Below, in pieces: positions 60,668 through 64,000 of a DNA stretch of 64,000 bases. Numbering within the stretch: the stretch's first letter is position 1; every line of letters starts with the position of its first letter. This stretch comes from Salipaludibacillus aurantiacus (lineage in GTDB: Bacteria > Bacillota > Bacilli > Bacillales > Salisediminibacteriaceae), in NCBI RefSeq assembly GCF_900111295.1, contig NZ_FOGT01000007.1, forward strand, positions 1 through 64,000, written 5' to 3'. The notes beneath the pieces were generated by a model. That model searched no databases. It was given only the letters and a program-made list of their open reading frames with translations, and was not told the origin of the DNA. The position numbers and the translations under genes are program-made.

Positions 60668-61600
60668 TTAATATTGCGGAAACATGTCTTCATTTTCAAC
60701 TTTCTTCTGAATATCACAAATAAGCTGAGAAGGAATTTTTCCAAAGATTGATTTAATATCCTCACGGCTTGATTCAATGACGATGGATGCTTCACTGACT
60801 TTTTTAGAATGTTTAATTGAAGCCTGCGCCTTAACGGGAACGGAAGGATAAAGGTCAAATGACAGATTCTCATCACTGTTCCACACTGCAGCATCTATCT
60901 TTTTGCTTTTTAGCATTTTAAACATTTGCATATAATTAACGTCTTTCAACTCAACATCAAGTCCCTGGCATTCATATTCAGTAATAATAGCCTGGTCCAT
61001 GGAAGAATAATCGATCCCCACTTTCATACCTGATCTTAATTCTTTTTCCTCAGGTGAAGCGAAAAAAACCCGGTGGCTTGTAACATAGGTCTTCTCCCCT
61101 AATGACATGACAATCTCCAGGTTGTCTGACTGAGCACATGCTTTCTCAGCTGCCATTTTTGATACAATAGCAAAATCATAGCGGTTAGCAAGCACAGCCT
61201 GCAAACGGTGATTAGCCCCCCGCATAAATGCAAGATTTCCCCGGTACCCTGACTGGTCAAGAGCTTTTAAAACTCCTGTCGCTAATCCCTCATATTTCTT
61301 TGAATATGGTAAGGGCATCGCCCCGATTATCGGTCCTATTCCGGCAATATCCATAAGCATATCAGCATCGCGCCTGATCAAGTAAGTACCTTGATAACCT
61401 TTAGTTTCAAGAGTAATCGCCCCCATCTCCTGAAGAAGCTTTAACGCGCCTTGAACTGTTCCTCTTCCAAGAGAAAGATCTTCTACGAAATCACTGACCC
61501 TTGGAATCCGCGACGGTACTTCCAGTTTAAGTAATGCCTCGGCAATATGTTTGGCAGCAAGACCATTTTTAGAGTATAATTTTTCGTGTTTTCCAGCCAT
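60668..61600 (-). CDS. yhfZ: YhfZ-family transcription regulator
   Basis: A 310-residue regulator. A GntR-like winged helix (about 18-80; HIAEALLKLEVPSRIPRVSD, SLGRGTVQGALKLLQEMGAI) is joined to a substrate-binding-like alpha/beta domain (about 88-310; IIGAMPLPYSKKYEGLATGV, KVGIDYSSMDQAIITEYECQ). It probably controls the operon that starts with it, using a pathway metabolite as signal. GAAGGAG precedes the ATG. Palindromes of one family flank the gene on both sides. Confidence 0.87.
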   Translation of the reverse strand: MAGKHEKLYSKNGLAAKHIAEALLKLEVPSRIPRVSDFVEDLSLGRGTVQGALKLLQEMGAITLETKGYQGTYLIRRDADMLMDIAGIGPIIGAMPLPYSKKYEGLATGVLKALDQSGYRGNLAFMRGANHRLQAVLANRYDFAIVSKMAAEKACAQSDNLEIVMSLGEKTYVTSHRVFFASPEEKELRSGMKVGIDYSSMDQAIITEYECQGLDVELKDVNYMQMFKMLKSKKIDAAVWNSDENLSFDLYPSVPVKAQASIKHSKKVSEASIVIESSREDIKSIFGKIPSQLICDIQKKVENEDMFPQY

Positions 61601-61680
61601 AACTTAAACTCCTTCAACGTGTGTCGTCTTTGCAGCTTGATGCGTTTATTAAATGCCCAAAGAGAGGGTCACCCAAACCT

Positions 61681-61698
61681 TGTACAAAATATTGTATA
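61681..61698. promoter_or_regulatory. Candidate YhfZ operator, copy 2
   Basis: TGTACAAAATATTGTATA, 81 bases before yhfZ. On the minus strand a TATAAT box abuts it, so a bound protein would cover the promoter. Confidence 0.75.
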
Positions 61699-61760
61699 TT
61701 ATATATCGTACACTATTTAAGCTGGCCCCGCAAGCTTATAAACCGTTTTCATTTATTTGG

Positions 61761-61800
61761 CAGGCGGCAAACAGCTGCTTACGCTGCAGTCAACCGCCTG
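61761..61800. other. Hairpin downstream of the serine hydrolase gene
   Basis: AGGCGG and CCGCCT arms with an inner GCAGC/GCTGC stem form a two-part hairpin, but neither strand has a T tract after it. It may be an unusual terminator between the serine hydrolase and yhfZ or a stability element. Confidence 0.35.
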
Positions 61801-61846
61801 GTCTCATAAACGTACTTAAAGCTGCATTTGCCAATCAGCCAATCAT

Positions 61847-63436
61847 TTACTCTTTAATAGATTGGTAGACAGTATCAGTTATGTTTCTGCTGAGAGGGCC
61901 GGTACTGAAATAAGAACCAGAGGAAGTTGTCCCCACATTTTGCTTATTAGTAAGGATAATAACCTGGAGCTGCTCTATAGGGTCAAAAATAACCTGGGTT
62001 CCGGTAAAACCAGTATGTCCAAATGCCTCATAGTTTCTTTCGTCACCCATATACCAGCGTGAATCCACTTCCCAGCCGTACCCGTGTCCTAACCTCTGCG
62101 GTGAAGTGAATTGCTCTACTACTGGATGAGAATAGAGTTTATTGGTACCATACCCTCCTCCATTAAGCATTAATTGACCGAGTACTGATAAATCTCTGGC
62201 CGTCGAAAACAGCCCTGCATGCCCTGCCACTCCTTCATTCACATAGAAACTGTTTCCATCATTTACTTCGCCGGTCAGAGTATAGTCTCTCCAGCTGTCG
62301 AAAGCCTCTAAATCTACGTCTACCTTATAACCAAAATCAGGGTCGTGAACCATTTTGTATTCATATGGATTCCCCCAAGAAGTAGACGCAATCCGGTCCT
62401 TGAAATTAGACGAAGGTGTAAATTGAGTATCTTCCAACTCTAACGTTTTATAAATGTCCTCCTCGAGGTACTGATTCAGCTTCTGCCCTGAAACTTCTTC
62501 AATTATAAAACCCAGCATCATAAAGCTGAAGTCGCTGTAAGCCCGGTTTGTCCCCGTCTCATAATCCAGCGGCATGCGATTAATATAATCCAGCACACCT
62601 TCTGAGTTGTTCGCGTAATAATAAGTCGGTGCCCATGGAGTTAAACCTGAAGTATGGGTTAATAAATCTTCAATTGTTATGTCCTCTTTCCCTTCCTGTC
62701 CAAAGGCAGGAATGATATCTGCTACTTTATCTTCTACACTGAGTTTACCATCGCTCACTAACTTCATTATCCCCTGAGTAGTTCCCAGCACTTTAGTCAC
62801 AGAGGCTAAATCAAAAATTGTATCAGTTTCCATTAGGCGCGGTTCTTCCAGTAACTGCCCCATATCATATTTCTGGGCATCACCATAACTGGATTCTTTA
62901 ACAATCACGCCATCCTTGGCGACTAATACCACTCCCCCTGGGATAATACCATCATCAATCGACTGCTGAACAATTCCATCAATTTTATCCAATTTTTCCA
63001 AAGACATCCCTGCGTCCTCTGGAGCACCTTCTTTAAGGGTTAGATAGGGTATAATCAGCTTAGGACTGAGGGCGTTATTCCTTTGAACGACTTTGAGTTC
63101 ATTATCACCTTGTTTCATATACTCACTAATGTCAATTTCTACAGTGTTCTGCTGTCGAAGGTTACTTGGATGAATAGCCACATCTTTTCCATTGATAATA
63201 ATGTCAAGATTATTTTTAATACGCTTACCTCTGTTTTGAAGAATCAACTTGCCTTCACCCTCATGCCCTGCAAACTCACCTGAATAAGTATCTCCTCTGC
63301 CCTCTAACTCAATTTCAACTTGTCCGCTTAACTCCTGGCTCTCAGGTTCCTGCGCTTTACCTGCTGATGACAAAAAAAACGGCGTAAACACTATGCTTTG
63401 AAGTAATACGATGATCATTAGCTTTTTAATTAACAC
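61847..63436 (-). CDS. Exported serine hydrolase, class C beta-lactamase family
   Basis: A 529-residue secreted or anchored protein. A signal sequence (about 1-27) and an N-terminal beta domain (about 35-140) precede the serine hydrolase domain (about 145-525). Catalytic motifs: SVTK (SxxK), YSDFS in place of YxN, and HTGFTG. Members include PBP4-like esterases and the muropeptide amidase AmiE. I chose GTG at 63436, 8 bases after GGAGG; ATG at 63442 is too close to it. A copy of the candidate YhfZ operator and a cre-like box lie upstream, so it may act on a substrate that feeds the yhf pathway, such as a wall component. Confidence 0.82.
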   Translation of the reverse strand: MLIKKLMIIVLLQSIVFTPFFLSSAGKAQEPESQELSGQVEIELEGRGDTYSGEFAGHEGEGKLILQNRGKRIKNNLDIIINGKDVAIHPSNLRQQNTVEIDISEYMKQGDNELKVVQRNNALSPKLIIPYLTLKEGAPEDAGMSLEKLDKIDGIVQQSIDDGIIPGGVVLVAKDGVIVKESSYGDAQKYDMGQLLEEPRLMETDTIFDLASVTKVLGTTQGIMKLVSDGKLSVEDKVADIIPAFGQEGKEDITIEDLLTHTSGLTPWAPTYYYANNSEGVLDYINRMPLDYETGTNRAYSDFSFMMLGFIIEEVSGQKLNQYLEEDIYKTLELEDTQFTPSSNFKDRIASTSWGNPYEYKMVHDPDFGYKVDVDLEAFDSWRDYTLTGEVNDGNSFYVNEGVAGHAGLFSTARDLSVLGQLMLNGGGYGTNKLYSHPVVEQFTSPQRLGHGYGWEVDSRWYMGDERNYEAFGHTGFTGTQVIFDPIEQLQVIILTNKQNVGTTSSGSYFSTGPLSRNITDTVYQSIKE

Positions 63437-63674
63437 ATACATTACCTCCAGTTAAAGTATTAAAAAAACTCTTTACTCCTCCTTCCTATAGTATTTTAGG
63501 AATAAAAATTTATCTTGAGTATAATCATGAAGTACACATTGAGGTAAATTTATTAGACTCGGGGTGGTTAATATAACAAATATTTTATGGTACTGATGCA
63601 ACCCGGACTTTTTGGATACTTGCAGAAGTGAGTAGAAAAACTGTAGTTTAATATTGTATTTTACCCTTAGCCAT

Positions 63675-63692
63675 TATACAGAATACTGTATA
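63675..63692. promoter_or_regulatory. Candidate YhfZ operator, copy 3
   Basis: TATACAGAATACTGTATA, nearly perfect palindrome and the same consensus as copies 1 and 2. On the minus strand it contains a TATAAT-like -10 box. Confidence 0.72.
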
Positions 63693-63711
63693 TTATAAAT
63701 GTAACATATTA

Positions 63712-63725
63712 TTAAAGCGCTTTCA
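63712..63725. promoter_or_regulatory. cre-like site (CcpA)
   Basis: TTAAAGCGCTTTCA, whose reverse complement TGAAAGCGCTTTAA matches the ideal cre palindrome at 13 of 14 positions. Confidence 0.72.
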
Positions 63726-63786
63726 ATAGACTTCCCACTGTCTATGTATTATTGTAAATAAGCCTCTGAAAATAATCAGGAGAGTT

Positions 63787-63987
63787 GTGGCTACTACTAC
63801 TGGTGGGAAGGTATTACGTAAATTAAAAAGTTCAGGGAGAGGCACATGCCCATTGTGCGGCCGGACACGAATAAAATTGCTTTATGATCACATAAAGGAG
63901 GAAGGCGAAACGATTAAAGTATGTAAGATTTGCCGCCCTAAAAAGATATGTGAAAGCTGCTCATTTCTATACACTAAACTCTGTTAA
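63787..63987 (+). CDS. Small zinc-ribbon protein
   Basis: A 66-residue basic protein with four or more cysteine pairs typical of zinc binding: CPLCGRTR, CKICRP and CESC. The start is taken as GTG at 63787, with AGGAG 4 bases upstream, shorter spacing than ideal. No known family name can be given. Small treble-clef or zinc-ribbon proteins of this size often bind nucleic acid or translation factors. It lies near the right edge of the window, divergent from the serine hydrolase. Confidence 0.5.
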   Translation: MATTTGGKVLRKLKSSGRGTCPLCGRTRIKLLYDHIKEEGETIKVCKICRPKKICESCSFLYTKLC

Positions 63988-64000
63988 ACTGGAGTATTGC

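Larger units (their letters stand above)
63437..63786. other. Divergent control region of the serine hydrolase and zinc protein genes
   Basis: AT-rich region with no gene. The 18-bp palindrome at 63675 and the cre-like box at 63712 both lie here, 239-289 bases from the hydrolase start and 62-112 bases from the small plus-strand gene. Which gene they serve cannot be decided from sequence. Confidence 0.5.

Overview
The window looks like chromosome of a spore-forming, low-to-moderate-GC Firmicute of the Bacillaceae, probably a salt- or alkali-adapted lineage. The evidence is family-level: an SR1P/SR1 dual-function RNA with CcpN boxes, a CIRCE operator, a Spo0E-like phosphatase, a stressosome-type GAF-STAS protein, cre-like and LacI-type operators, B. 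subtilis-style rbsRKDACB order, and strongly acidic secreted proteins. GC content was not computed. No rRNA, tRNA, CRISPR array or complete insertion sequence was seen.

Layout. 1-11 kb: a zinc-ribbon HtrA-like protease, a PutP-type symporter with its small accessory protein, htpG behind a perfect CIRCE operator, a secreted M14 carboxypeptidase, a Spo0E-like phosphatase followed by a GGDEF protein, a luciferase-like monooxygenase and a molybdopterin oxidoreductase. 11-18 kb: a catabolic operon with an AbgT transporter, three M20 amidohydrolases (one clearly AbgA-like) and an unusual regulator. 18-24 kb: an accessory, partly decayed stretch. It holds a PlcR-like regulator diverging from a PapR-like signal peptide, a group II intron RT fragment, an amber-interrupted gene, a bacteriocin-like secreted protein, small orphan ORFs, and an SR1-type RNA at its right edge. 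24-33 kb: hcp, a very long SEC-C protein with a huge acidic low-complexity insert, a second HtrA-like protease, a GAF-STAS protein, a rhodanese behind a CsoR/CstR-type operator, an oxidoreductase and an RraA-like protein. 33-41 kb: a 1913-residue secreted protein with two GH32 domains and a collagen-like tail, a hypothetical gene and a VanZ-like gene. 41-47 kb: the ribose operon. 47-54 kb: an EEP nuclease, an ABC exporter operon and a two-component system. 54-64 kb: a complete yhf-type operon (yhfZ-Y-U-T-php-S-X-W), a serine hydrolase and a small zinc protein.

The most interesting items are four. (1) A PlcR-PapR-like quorum-sensing pair lies outside the usual gene arrangement, with a peptide C-terminus that resembles the PapR heptapeptide. 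(2) Three copies of an 18-bp palindrome lie around yhfZ and the neighbouring serine hydrolase, defining a candidate YhfZ operator and regulon. (3) Several intergenic arrays of degenerate motifs have a period of almost exactly 21 bp. (4) The tandem GH32 protein has a second domain in which the nucleophile Asp is replaced by Glu.

Start codons were moved from the longest open frame wherever a Shine-Dalgarno sequence supported another choice; this is stated in each entry.
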